A stretch of 64,000 nucleotides of DNA from an uncultured Bacteroidales bacterium (GTDB taxonomy: Bacteria; Bacteroidota; Bacteroidia; Bacteroidales; UBA932), in the NCBI GenBank assembly GCA_900320795.1, contig ONTQ01000010.1:1-64000 (forward strand). The letters are read 5' to 3'. The position numbers and the translations under genes were made by a program. Positions 25,309 through 34,062 of the stretch are shown piece after piece; the first letter of the stretch is position 1, and every line of letters starts with the position of its first letter. Below the pieces are notes generated by a model that saw only the letters and a list, made by a program, of their open reading frames with translations, ran no database searches and was not told the origin of the DNA.

Positions 25309-26856
25309 TTATTCCCGGACGGGACGGATGGCATAGCCCTCGGCCTGGGACCAGTTCTTGATATTCCGCCCGTCGTTGCAGAAGGCATAAGCATTCGCCG
25401 ACAGTGTCGGATCGTCACTGATTGTGCTGGTCCAGTAATAGCCTGTTCCGGCATTGCCGAAGTTTCTCAATCCAGGACTATCACTCCCGTACAAGCCCGT
25501 ATCCGGTAAACCTGTAATATTACTCATATCCTCTTTGGCAGGCACCTTCCATCCTGGAGGACAAGGGTCATAAATGGTTTTGACGTCTGCCCGCCAGGGG
25601 CTTGTGCTATACTCCTCCGGCGGCATCCAAGAGTGGGTTGAACTCGTCCAGCAAGCAATTCTCGTTGTTGGATGTGCGATTGTGTAAGCAACAGACTCGA
25701 CCGTAGTGATCCCTATAAACACCTCTTCTGCAACCGGAGTAAACCAATACACCTCGTCAATAGAACCTGCTGCTGCAGAGAACCCATCTTTGCGGCCCCA
25801 CTGATACAGGAAACCCCTTTCATAGTTGCTACTATAACCGCTCCTAGTGGTGGCACCGAGGTTTTTATCCATAAAGGTCTTGCCATTGTGGATTACGGTA
25901 CCCGGCTCTGGCGTTGCCCAGATCAGCCAGCTCCACAGAATATTGTCAGAACTGTCGAAAATGGCCACACAGGCAGCCCCTTGCTGGAACGTGTCGGGGG
26001 TAGAGAAACACACATAACCGTCTGAATAACTGATCTCATATCCGCCGTCATATTTGATTGTATGGTAAGCCGGGGTTATCCCTTTCTTCTGATCATTATA
26101 CAGTTCCCAAAGGACCTTTACTCCTGCAATATCCGCCGGGTCGATGGTCGTCGCCGTCGTACCGGTCAGCGGATCCAGGCCGCCATTGCCCTTGACCGTT
26201 GCCTTGAACTTGTATTTGCCGGCGGCGGACACAATGTAAGTGTTGGCCGAGCTCAGCGCACTCAGGTTCTTGTACTCCGGAGCGATGGTGGAGACGGCGC
26301 GGACCGAAAGGAAAGCTTGACGGGTAAATGAATCGTAAGAGTTACCGGTTTCACCGAAGGATATCTGTTTGGATTCGTCATAATGGTCTCCCCACTTATT
26401 ATCTGCGTTGGCATCCCACGGGGTCAGGTATCTGCCTTCATCGCCGTAATAAGACGAATTGTTACGATATCCGGCTGCCGGAAGATAAATGATTCCGCCT
26501 GCTCCCGTGACCGAACGGGTTTTGTTGCCGCCATCTACCGGATATACCCAGCCCGGAGACCAGGTTACAGCGCTGTTCAGGCTGTGATTCAAGGTTGTCC
26601 AGCCCGGGCCCAGCCAGACCGTTGCTGGATCGTCCATGGCATCCAGTGTACAATTGGCATTATACTTGAACAGGTGACTGCCATCCAAACACCAGAAATT
26701 ATTCGCCGTAGAAGGGCTCTCCTTGAAGCACCAGAGCGGATCCTCAGACCAGGGAACAATTTCTCCATAGGTGAAATAGAGGCCAAAATCATCCAGGTCT
26801 TCGGCGCCGATATTCCGGTCGGCCACATAAGGATTGCCATTTCCGAACAAATCCAC
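25309..26856 (-). CDS. FISUMP-like secreted protein or 3' part of an interrupted lipoprotein gene
   Basis: The 515-aa frame contains VDLFGNGNPYVADRNIGAED...YFTYGE and further on LGATTRSGYSSNYERGFLYQWGRKD, DPCPPGWKVPAKEDM, YYWTSTI and a terminal YAIRPVRE, all typical of the Fibrobacter/Bacteroidetes FISUMP (major paralogous) surface domain. It has no signal peptide. The only start is GTG. Upstream the same frame runs 17 codons without a stop to the TAG that ends the giant lipoprotein gene. Most likely it is the C-terminal part of that protein, cut off by a single amber codon. Confidence 0.6.
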   Translation of the reverse strand: MDLFGNGNPYVADRNIGAEDLDDFGLYFTYGEIVPWSEDPLWCFKESPSTANNFWCLDGSHLFKYNANCTLDAMDDPATVWLGPGWTTLNHSLNSAVTWSPGWVYPVDGGNKTRSVTGAGGIIYLPAAGYRNNSSYYGDEGRYLTPWDANADNKWGDHYDESKQISFGETGNSYDSFTRQAFLSVRAVSTIAPEYKNLSALSSANTYIVSAAGKYKFKATVKGNGGLDPLTGTTATTIDPADIAGVKVLWELYNDQKKGITPAYHTIKYDGGYEISYSDGYVCFSTPDTFQQGAACVAIFDSSDNILWSWLIWATPEPGTVIHNGKTFMDKNLGATTRSGYSSNYERGFLYQWGRKDGFSAAAGSIDEVYWFTPVAEEVFIGITTVESVAYTIAHPTTRIACWTSSTHSWMPPEEYSTSPWRADVKTIYDPCPPGWKVPAKEDMSNITGLPDTGLYGSDSPGLRNFGNAGTGYYWTSTISDDPTLSANAYAFCNDGRNIKNWSQAEGYAIRPVRE

Positions 26857-26907
26857 CTTGTCCGGCCCCGGGACAGCGGGTATGCCTGAACACCGGGAGC
26901 CCTGAGC

Positions 26908-29900
26908 CTATTGGGGATTATTGTGGTAACCACGCCTGGGCTCGTCGGCATAGTAGAAGCCGTGGCCGTTGTCGGTGTAGTTGAACTTGGTGCCTTTCTC
27001 GGTGGTGTAGGGGCCGTCTCCGTAGGTGTATTCGTAACGCTGATCATAAGCGAGCCATCCCCCGGATTCCCATAATTGTTCGAATACTGGCGGAACCACC
27101 ATTGTCAGGTTGGTGCATTGGCCAACTGACAAAGCTTCCAGTGCCGGAACATTGTCCATCTGGAAGCGGGAGATGGGGGAACCCGTGAAATACGCTTCTT
27201 TCAAAGACGGGCAACCCGATACGGTAACACCTTCCTGTACTTTAGCATTTATTCCTATAATGACATTGTTATCCAACACTTTGACTTCCTTGATATCGGC
27301 CGTGCCGGAAGCATAAGGCATATGATTGACACCGCCGTCGCTACTTGCTCCTACGGCCAGATAAGTAATATTCTGCGGCATATATATCATGTCTCCGGTG
27401 CAACCATACAGTTCGAGCGTGCTCATCTTTACCACCTTTATGGGAAGATCCCCGTAGGGAAGAATCATATTGGTGAGTTTTAGCCATTTTCCACCATCCA
27501 TACCATCTTCGTTGCTTCCAATTTCAATGGTGGGCATGGGCCGGGGACTGGCATCGGCATACTTCACGGAGAGCATAAGGCCCTGGTTCAGGTCCTTTCC
27601 GTCGTAACGGCGCAGTTTGAACACCTTGGGAGTATGCTCATAATCCACATGATAATCAAAATCATAGCCACCGCTCCCCCGCATATCCAGCGTATGAATC
27701 TTGGAAGGGATGATGTTAGACCTGTACTTCCAAGGCTCATCTCCCCTCGGGTTGAAGAAGAAACTGGGACTGTGGACGGCGAAAACCTTGGCCTCGCCCG
27801 CTGCCTGAATCAAGTAGCAGCGGATGTCTGAAATACTAAAGTTATTATAAGTTCTCTCCCCTTCAATAAAAAGTTTCCAGTCTTCATAATGGCCGGTTTC
27901 TCCACCATACTGCTGGGTAGGCAGTTTGTTGTGATTCTTGACAATCACATCCGCTCCGAACTGCCACTCCACGGGAATGGTAACCGAATATGTTTCATTA
28001 TTGCTTTCGTTTTCCGGAGCATAAACATTTGTCAGGTCTCCCAGGGCCTTGCTGCCGTCCAGCCAGTTGCAGCCGTCCCATTCGCCCTTGCGGCATTTGT
28101 ACAAATCTTGCAGCACTTTTCGGAACGCAGCCCGGGCAGGGCTCTCTCCCGGATGGGTGACATATCCTTCTTCATCTTCCTTGGGCGGTTCCTTGCCGTG
28201 GTAGCCGCATTCCGGTTCGCCTTCGTACCAGAAGCCGTAGCCATTGTCTTCATACTCGATGGTGCCGCCTACGTCGGTATAACTGTAGCGGATGTCGTAA
28301 TCCACGCTTCCGCCGCGCTCCGGGATTTCGTCGAAGACCTCGGGAACCAGCCGTTTGAGGTTCTCGTTGTTTTCCACGTTTATATAGACCATTTCCGGCA
28401 GATTCTCGACCTCAAACGTGGAAATACCCGTATCCGGGCATACCAGGGCACTCATCTTGGGGCAGTCCTTCACCACCAAACCGGTACCCTTGGAGGTGCT
28501 CAGGTCAATCCGTTCAAGCGTCTTGTTGCCGCTCACCGTAATGGTGGCAAAAGTACAGTGGTCAAAATTTATCGAAGTGAAATTGCCCGGGAAACTATTG
28601 TCCTCCAGCTTGCAGGAACGGAAGGAGAGTTCCGCCGTCTTGTTTCCGCGTTCATTCAGATAGAAGAAGGCCGAAGGGAAGGTCATGTTCTGCAGGCAGA
28701 TGGTTTCCAGTCCGCTGCTGCCTTTCACGGAATAGTCGATGGCTATGACATTTCCGTCGGAAGGCCCCACTGTAAGCTTTTTCAGTTTCGGACAATCTTC
28801 CAGGATGAGTCCCGTTATGGATTCATTGATTTTGGCAGATTCCAGTTCCTCGACGGGGGTATTGCTCAAGTCCAGCCAGGTAACCGTGGAAGGGATATCG
28901 TCAAAGCGGGTCCAGATGGGGCTGTTTACGGAGAATCTGGTAACTTTGTCCCCATTCAGGCTGACACCCGTGAAATGGGCGTCACTGACGGTGAATGTCT
29001 CCAGGTTGGCATCCGATCCGTCTTCGAACACCAGTTCCCAACTTCCGAAGCGCGCCGCGTTCCCGGAGTAATTGCCCACACCGAGAGCCTTGCCCATTTT
29101 CCATTGGGAAGGGATGGTAATCTTATAGCGGAACTCTCCGTTTTTGAAGGAGGTGCGGATGTTTTTCATCGCATACACCTGCTGATTGGTGTTGAACCAG
29201 TTGCAGCCTTCCCAACTTCCCTCGCGGGCGCCATAGATATTCTCCAGAATCTTCAGCAGGGCCGCACGGGCTTCGGTATCGTCAAACGCCTGTTCTAGAG
29301 ACGCCAGGCAGAACGGGGTCTCGAAATCCGGCGTCTTGTACATGATGTCGGCATACTGAATGTCCGAATCCTCCTCATCCAGAGGGATAAAGGCCTTCAG
29401 TTTCACACTCTCCGCCGTACCTTCGTTCAAGTCATCCATGCCGACATCTTCAGCGTTATCAAAGTACACACGACGGGCCTCGGTATCGGGGGTTTGGGCA
29501 TTTTCCTTCACCATGGCATAGACTCTGCCGCCGAACAAATGCTTGTTGAAAACATCTATCGTGAGTTCCATTCCGTCGTCAAGGCGCTCGAAAGTGAACG
29601 TTTTGTCGTTCACCGAAGGAAGGAGTTTCATCTTGTTGGACGATATGGTGAACTCCGGCGTTTCAAGGGAAGCGGCAGGCATATTCACCAGTTCCACGTT
29701 CATGGAGGCACTTGCGACCGTGGCGGCTTCGTATTCGATATTCTGCAGATGCTTCACAAAATCCCAGCTCAGGTAACGGGTGGGGTCTCCGTCCAGGAGG
29801 TTGAAAGCCTCGCTCACGGTCTCTTTCAACTTGATATCCATGGTAACGCCGGCTGCCACCACCTTGCCGTAAACGCCAAAGTACGGTCCCAGGCCCAGTC

Positions 29901-31119
29901 CGTAGGCAATGCTGCCTTCCAATTTGGGTGACACACTCAGTTCTTTCCACTCTCCGTTCTGGTTTTCTTTGGTATAGTCAATCATGCCCCAGCCGCCACT
30001 GGCATCATAATGGATACCCTGTTTCTGGACGGTATGGTAAATTGCCGTGGCCTCTATGCTCACTTTTCCTGAAACCGAGAAAACCGCCTCCAACTGTACA
30101 AACGGGGTAACCAGAACCGGCCCGACCGCAATGGCGGCGAAGTACATGGAGTAAAGGGGCCAACGCTTGTCAATGAGTTTTCCTTCAGCGCCGAGGGCAA
30201 TGGTTGCGCCGATATCCATATCGGCCTTTACCCTGGCATTGAAAGTATATAGCGTGGCATCGGCGATGATGGCCTGGAACAGCATGGAGAGTTTTACGTC
30301 CATGATGGGCTTGATTTCCAGCCCTTCAATAATATCGACCGGCCAGCTGGCTTCGGGGATGGAGATATTGAAACTCTTCTCTTCCGTACCCTTTGTCTTG
30401 GTGAAAGGCACTTCATTGCCATCGGCATCCAGCACTTTCAGGAGAGCCCCGCCGATATCCAGGTCCGTTTCCTCAATAGTAAGATCGGTGAACGCTTCCT
30501 CTAACTTGAGGGGGCGGTAGGTGATTTCATAATTGCCATTTGTTTCCTTAACCGATTGCACCTCGGCCAGCAAGCCGTCCGGGAACAGTTCGGTGGGCGT
30601 GTTCATAATCAGTTTCTGACCGGTTTCCGGCTTCTGGGCGCCTACTGCCGAGGACGGAACCGTGAAGGTATTCTGCTCCGGATTGGCCGCGATAATCCCT
30701 TCCGAGTATTCTTTCTTCACGAAGATGGACTCGTCGTCCAGCCCGTAACTGGCCATAGGATAGGGATCATCGGCAGGCCGATTCGACTTGCCGCCCTGTA
30801 CGACCGCCAGATCGGCTTTGGCCGTCCCGGCCGTTACCCGGACCGCTCCGTTCCGGCTGTCTTTGGAGGTGTTGGCCTCGGCGCTGACGGAAAGGGTGTT
30901 TCCGGACATGGAGACCCTGATCCAGTCAGCCGACGCTTCCGCCTTCCAGGAAGGGGCATCCGTGGTCACCTGGACGGTCTGCGCTTCTCCGGAAGCAGGC
31001 AGGACCACCGTCGTGGGATCCAGTTTCAGGCTATAGTTTTGCGGGGGCTGGTCGTCCGGCCGATTACAAGCCTGGAACATACCCATCAGGAGTAGAGCAA
31101 GGAGACTTATCCGTTTCAT
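26908..31119 (-). CDS. Giant surface lipoprotein with BACON and LRR-like modules
   Basis: 1403 aa. The lipobox LLMGMFQAC is followed by a BACON domain (about residues 30-108: LDPTTVVLPASGEAQTVQVT...DWIRVSMSGNTLSVSAEAN). A long beta-rich region (about 110-620) follows. Then come two related modules of roughly 350 residues, each starting ARAALLKILENIYG.REGSWEGCNW or ARAAFRKVLQDLYKCRKGEWDGCNW. They continue through irregular LRR-like strands (WLDLSNTPVEEL, LILEDCPKLKKLTV) and close with DNGYGFWYEGEPECGYH or DNGHGFYYADEPRRGYH. The function is unknown. Surface binding or adhesion is likely. It is divergent from the Kelch-AraC regulator. Confidence 0.75.
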   Translation of the reverse strand: MKRISLLALLLMGMFQACNRPDDQPPQNYSLKLDPTTVVLPASGEAQTVQVTTDAPSWKAEASADWIRVSMSGNTLSVSAEANTSKDSRNGAVRVTAGTAKADLAVVQGGKSNRPADDPYPMASYGLDDESIFVKKEYSEGIIAANPEQNTFTVPSSAVGAQKPETGQKLIMNTPTELFPDGLLAEVQSVKETNGNYEITYRPLKLEEAFTDLTIEETDLDIGGALLKVLDADGNEVPFTKTKGTEEKSFNISIPEASWPVDIIEGLEIKPIMDVKLSMLFQAIIADATLYTFNARVKADMDIGATIALGAEGKLIDKRWPLYSMYFAAIAVGPVLVTPFVQLEAVFSVSGKVSIEATAIYHTVQKQGIHYDASGGWGMIDYTKENQNGEWKELSVSPKLEGSIAYGLGLGPYFGVYGKVVAAGVTMDIKLKETVSEAFNLLDGDPTRYLSWDFVKHLQNIEYEAATVASASMNVELVNMPAASLETPEFTISSNKMKLLPSVNDKTFTFERLDDGMELTIDVFNKHLFGGRVYAMVKENAQTPDTEARRVYFDNAEDVGMDDLNEGTAESVKLKAFIPLDEEDSDIQYADIMYKTPDFETPFCLASLEQAFDDTEARAALLKILENIYGAREGSWEGCNWFNTNQQVYAMKNIRTSFKNGEFRYKITIPSQWKMGKALGVGNYSGNAARFGSWELVFEDGSDANLETFTVSDAHFTGVSLNGDKVTRFSVNSPIWTRFDDIPSTVTWLDLSNTPVEELESAKINESITGLILEDCPKLKKLTVGPSDGNVIAIDYSVKGSSGLETICLQNMTFPSAFFYLNERGNKTAELSFRSCKLEDNSFPGNFTSINFDHCTFATITVSGNKTLERIDLSTSKGTGLVVKDCPKMSALVCPDTGISTFEVENLPEMVYINVENNENLKRLVPEVFDEIPERGGSVDYDIRYSYTDVGGTIEYEDNGYGFWYEGEPECGYHGKEPPKEDEEGYVTHPGESPARAAFRKVLQDLYKCRKGEWDGCNWLDGSKALGDLTNVYAPENESNNETYSVTIPVEWQFGADVIVKNHNKLPTQQYGGETGHYEDWKLFIEGERTYNNFSISDIRCYLIQAAGEAKVFAVHSPSFFFNPRGDEPWKYRSNIIPSKIHTLDMRGSGGYDFDYHVDYEHTPKVFKLRRYDGKDLNQGLMLSVKYADASPRPMPTIEIGSNEDGMDGGKWLKLTNMILPYGDLPIKVVKMSTLELYGCTGDMIYMPQNITYLAVGASSDGGVNHMPYASGTADIKEVKVLDNNVIIGINAKVQEGVTVSGCPSLKEAYFTGSPISRFQMDNVPALEALSVGQCTNLTMVVPPVFEQLWESGGWLAYDQRYEYTYGDGPYTTEKGTKFNYTDNGHGFYYADEPRRGYHNNPQ

Positions 31120-31144
31120 GGCAACTTCGTTTAAGTGTTTTATG

Positions 31145-31152
31145 CAAAGATA
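31145..31152 (-). promoter_or_regulatory. -7 element of the giant lipoprotein gene
   Basis: TATCTTTG on the reverse strand, 25 nt before the start codon. The region 31153-31298 between the divergent genes also holds two copies of TTGTCGGAAAA (31230-31240 and 31284-31294) and a palindrome ACAAGAAACTTGT (31274-31286), candidate regulator sites. Confidence 0.6.
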
Positions 31153-31298
31153 TCGTTGTGTGCCAAAGAATCTATTCCATCAACAGAAAACAATACTCCC
31201 AATTCGGGAAATGGAATAAAATTCTCTCATTGTCGGAAAATACTCCTGCCGATTCAAGAATTGAGAAACGCCGCACAAGAAACTTGTCGGAAAAGATT

Positions 31299-31306
31299 TA
31301 TCTTTG
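31299..31306 (+). promoter_or_regulatory. -7 element of the Kelch-AraC regulator gene
   Basis: TATCTTTG ends 6 nt before the ATG, and no TTG at -33. The ACAAGAAACTTGT palindrome lies just upstream. Confidence 0.6.
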
Positions 31307-31312
31307 CGTGTC

Positions 31313-32944
31313 ATGAAAAAATGCATCCTCATCAGCCTTGCCCTCCTTCTGTCCCTGACGCAAGCGCGGGCACAGGAAATGGCCTGGGAACGGCTTCCGG
31401 ACCTGGCGGTCCCGCGCGCCGGCCACGCCCTGGTGTATCTGAACGGAGAACTTACGGTGTTCGGCGGCCATACCACCGGATTTATCCCCACCCCCACGGC
31501 GGAGTATTATAAGGAAGGAAAGTGGAATATGATTTCTTCTCTTTACACGCACGACAATGGTTTTTGTCTGCCTTTGAAAGACGGATCGGTGCTGCTGGGG
31601 GGCGGCTTGCCGGAACCGTTCGGCGTCGGACAGAGTTTCTCCGCAGAACGGTATCTGCCCCTTTCCCACACTTTTGAGCCGGAGACCATCCTGGACCACA
31701 AGCGCGCCGCTTCCACTGCCATAGAGTTGGGAAACGGCGCCATTCTGGTTTCCGGAAACTGGTACGCCGAAGATGCGCTGGAGCAGTATTCGGCCCGGAA
31801 TGGCTTCGAAACGGTGAAACGGACCGCCGAAAACAGGGCTTATCCCTGGATTCTCCCCACGGCGCCGGACAACGCCCTCATCTTCAGTCCGTCGGACTCC
31901 TGGGGCGCGCCGGGCAAGGGATGGGTGGACCGGTTGAAGGGGGAGCCTTTCCAGATTCCGCTGATTCTTCAGTCGAAGCCCTTCGGTTCTGACGGCGATG
32001 GAAAGAGAATCCCTTGTGAAATCGGGGATTCTTCGAAAGGAGACTACGATTATCTGCTGCTGGCCATGGGCGACAGCCTGAAAGCCAAAAGCATTCTGCG
32101 CGTTCACGGAGAAGACTTTTCTTTATTGGAACTGGAAACACCCATCCCGCTTGAAGGGGTGAACGGCCCCATCCATTACTGGCATCCGCTGCTCCGGCAT
32201 GGCGAGTATGCCTGGGCATTGGGAACCGACTCGGACAGAAGGGCTTACCTCCTGCAGATTGGCTACAAGCCCGCCCTGGAAGGCGGAAAGGCCACGCTCA
32301 AACTGTATTACACAGAACCCTTGGAGGATTTGCCTCTCTACGGAGCCTGCACGATGCTGCCGGACGGACGGGTAGCCCTCGCCGGCGGGATTGACCGGTC
32401 CAACTACAAGCCCTACGCCTCCGTCTATCTTTTCAATCCGCTTCAGGCAAAAACGGAGGCCTCCTCAGGCATCCGCGCCCGGACAACCGGGACTGTGGTC
32501 GGTGTACTGACGGCCCTGGCCTTGGTCGGGCTGGGCTTTTGGCTGGCTCGACGCCGGAAAAAGCCGCTTCCGGTGCGCCCCGCTGCGAATCAGAAGGATT
32601 CCAAGAACCAGCGGGACCGGGACCTTTTCGAGAAAGTATCGGCCCTGATGGAAGACGGCCTGTACACACAGAAAGGTCTTTCCATCGCCGATCTGGCCAC
32701 CACCCTGGGGACCAACACCAAGTATATCTCCTCCTGCATCAATACCGGGGCAAACTGCTCCTTCTTCGATTATGTGAACGGCTACCGCATCCGCTTTGCC
32801 CAGAAAAAGATGATGGAGAACCCTTCCCTGCGGCTTTCCGACATTGCCGATGCGGCAGGATTCGCTTCAGAATCGGCCTTTTACCGGAATTTCAAGGCGG
32901 TAACCGGACAGACACCCGCCGAATGGCTCGCGGCCCGCAATTAA
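31313..32944 (+). CDS. Kelch-repeat membrane regulator with AraC-type DNA-binding domain
   Basis: 543 aa. A signal peptide (MKKCILISLALLLSLTQARAQ) is followed by a periplasmic Kelch-like beta-propeller (PRAGHALVYLNGELTVFGGH, LKDGSVLLGGGL, MLPDGRVALAGGID). One transmembrane helix (about 393-410: TVVGVLTALALVGLGFWLA) then RRRKK leads to a cytoplasmic AraC HTH (LSIADLATTLGTNTKYISS, LSDIADAAGFASESAFYRNF). There is no kinase or receiver domain, so it would couple a periplasmic signal straight to DNA. The ATG at 31313 is used because the alternative TTG lies inside the promoter box. Its likely target is the divergent giant lipoprotein gene. Confidence 0.85.
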   Translation: MKKCILISLALLLSLTQARAQEMAWERLPDLAVPRAGHALVYLNGELTVFGGHTTGFIPTPTAEYYKEGKWNMISSLYTHDNGFCLPLKDGSVLLGGGLPEPFGVGQSFSAERYLPLSHTFEPETILDHKRAASTAIELGNGAILVSGNWYAEDALEQYSARNGFETVKRTAENRAYPWILPTAPDNALIFSPSDSWGAPGKGWVDRLKGEPFQIPLILQSKPFGSDGDGKRIPCEIGDSSKGDYDYLLLAMGDSLKAKSILRVHGEDFSLLELETPIPLEGVNGPIHYWHPLLRHGEYAWALGTDSDRRAYLLQIGYKPALEGGKATLKLYYTEPLEDLPLYGACTMLPDGRVALAGGIDRSNYKPYASVYLFNPLQAKTEASSGIRARTTGTVVGVLTALALVGLGFWLARRRKKPLPVRPAANQKDSKNQRDRDLFEKVSALMEDGLYTQKGLSIADLATTLGTNTKYISSCINTGANCSFFDYVNGYRIRFAQKKMMENPSLRLSDIADAAGFASESAFYRNFKAVTGQTPAEWLAARN

Positions 32945-32948
32945 TTTG

Positions 32949-32956
32949 TATCTTTG
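32949..32956 (+). promoter_or_regulatory. -7 element of the HAD lipoprotein gene
   Basis: TATCTTTG directly after the regulator stop codon and only 4 nt before the next ATG. No -33 TTG. Confidence 0.5.
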
Positions 32957-32960
32957 CGTT

Positions 32961-34061
32961 ATGAAACATTTTGCACTGATTGTTTGCGCTGCGCTGGCAG
33001 TGGTTTCCTGCCATTCTCCCCAAACCCTGGCGGAAGGGTCCTGGGACCCGTTTGTGCGGGAGTCGCTGAACGCCCTCCTTACTTCCACGGAATCCGGCAA
33101 TTATGCCGTTTTCGATTTTGACAAAACGGCCATCGTCCATGATGTGTCCCAGGCGCTCTGGGTCTATCAGATTGAGCATCTGCGCTATGCCGATGCCCCC
33201 AAGCACCGTTTCATGGACGGGATTCCGGACCCTTCCCGCCTTATTCCAGGAACGGAGGTTACGTTTGCCAAAATGGGCGAAATGCTCCAGATTGAATACA
33301 ACCTGCTGCGCAACTTCCGCGACCACGGGGAGAAATATAAAGACATGGTCCTGTATCAGGACTTCCGCGCCCGCATGTTCTCCCTGCTGGTGGGCATGGA
33401 CGAAGCCTTCGGCGAAGAAGTTTCCTATCTCTGGATGCCGGGCCTTCTGGCCGGATACACGGAAAAGGAAGCCCGCGAAGTAGTTCGGGATGCCGTCAAG
33501 GAGCATCTGGGGGCCGATAAGCTGGCCGTCGAGGAATGGCGCTCCAAGGACGGGAAATGGGGCGGCATGGTCGAGCGGGGCATTTATTTCTCTCCGGAAA
33601 TGAAGGACCTGTTCAACTGCCTGAAAGACGACAAGATTGATGTTTACGTCTGCTCGGCTTCCCTGGAACTCATCGTGGAAGTATTGGCCTGCGATCCTCA
33701 AATCGGCGCAGGATTGCCGCCGGAGCAGGTTTTCGGCCTTCGCTTCATTCCTTCGGAGCACCTGATAGCCCGGTATGACGAGTCGTATGTGCAACCCATC
33801 GGCCCGGGGAAAGTGACTTGCATCGAGACATTGATTGCTCCTTCACACGGAGGCCGCGGGCCCGTCCTCGTGGGCGGAGATTCCAACGGCGACGTCCCCA
33901 TGCTCACTGCCTTTGAAGGCATGCAGCGCGGCCTCATCATCGACGTGGGCCGCCGGGCCGATTCCGCCATCGGCCAGCTCATCCACTCCGGCGACAGCCG
34001 CTATCTGGTACAGCCTGCCTTTGCCAAGGCCGACGGTGCCGTGGAAGGAGGAGGGATTTAG
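32961..34061 (+). CDS. HAD-superfamily phosphatase-like lipoprotein
   Basis: 366 aa with lipobox ALAVVSCHS. HAD motif I is FDFDKTAI, motif II is in VYVCSASLELI, and motif IV is GGDSNGDVPML. The arrangement resembles phosphoserine-phosphatase-type HADs exported to the cell surface or periplasm. The substrate is not known. The start MKHFALIVC is chosen for the signal peptide. An earlier ATG would overlap the promoter box. ksgA begins 1 nt after its stop. Confidence 0.8.
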   Translation: MKHFALIVCAALAVVSCHSPQTLAEGSWDPFVRESLNALLTSTESGNYAVFDFDKTAIVHDVSQALWVYQIEHLRYADAPKHRFMDGIPDPSRLIPGTEVTFAKMGEMLQIEYNLLRNFRDHGEKYKDMVLYQDFRARMFSLLVGMDEAFGEEVSYLWMPGLLAGYTEKEAREVVRDAVKEHLGADKLAVEEWRSKDGKWGGMVERGIYFSPEMKDLFNCLKDDKIDVYVCSASLELIVEVLACDPQIGAGLPPEQVFGLRFIPSEHLIARYDESYVQPIGPGKVTCIETLIAPSHGGRGPVLVGGDSNGDVPMLTAFEGMQRGLIIDVGRRADSAIGQLIHSGDSRYLVQPAFAKADGAVEGGGI

Positions 34062-34062
34062 G

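Noticed and set aside
26857..26907. Ribosomal frameshift between the giant lipoprotein and the FISUMP-like ORF
   Set aside because: Both are in the same frame separated by a single TAG, so frameshifting is not needed.
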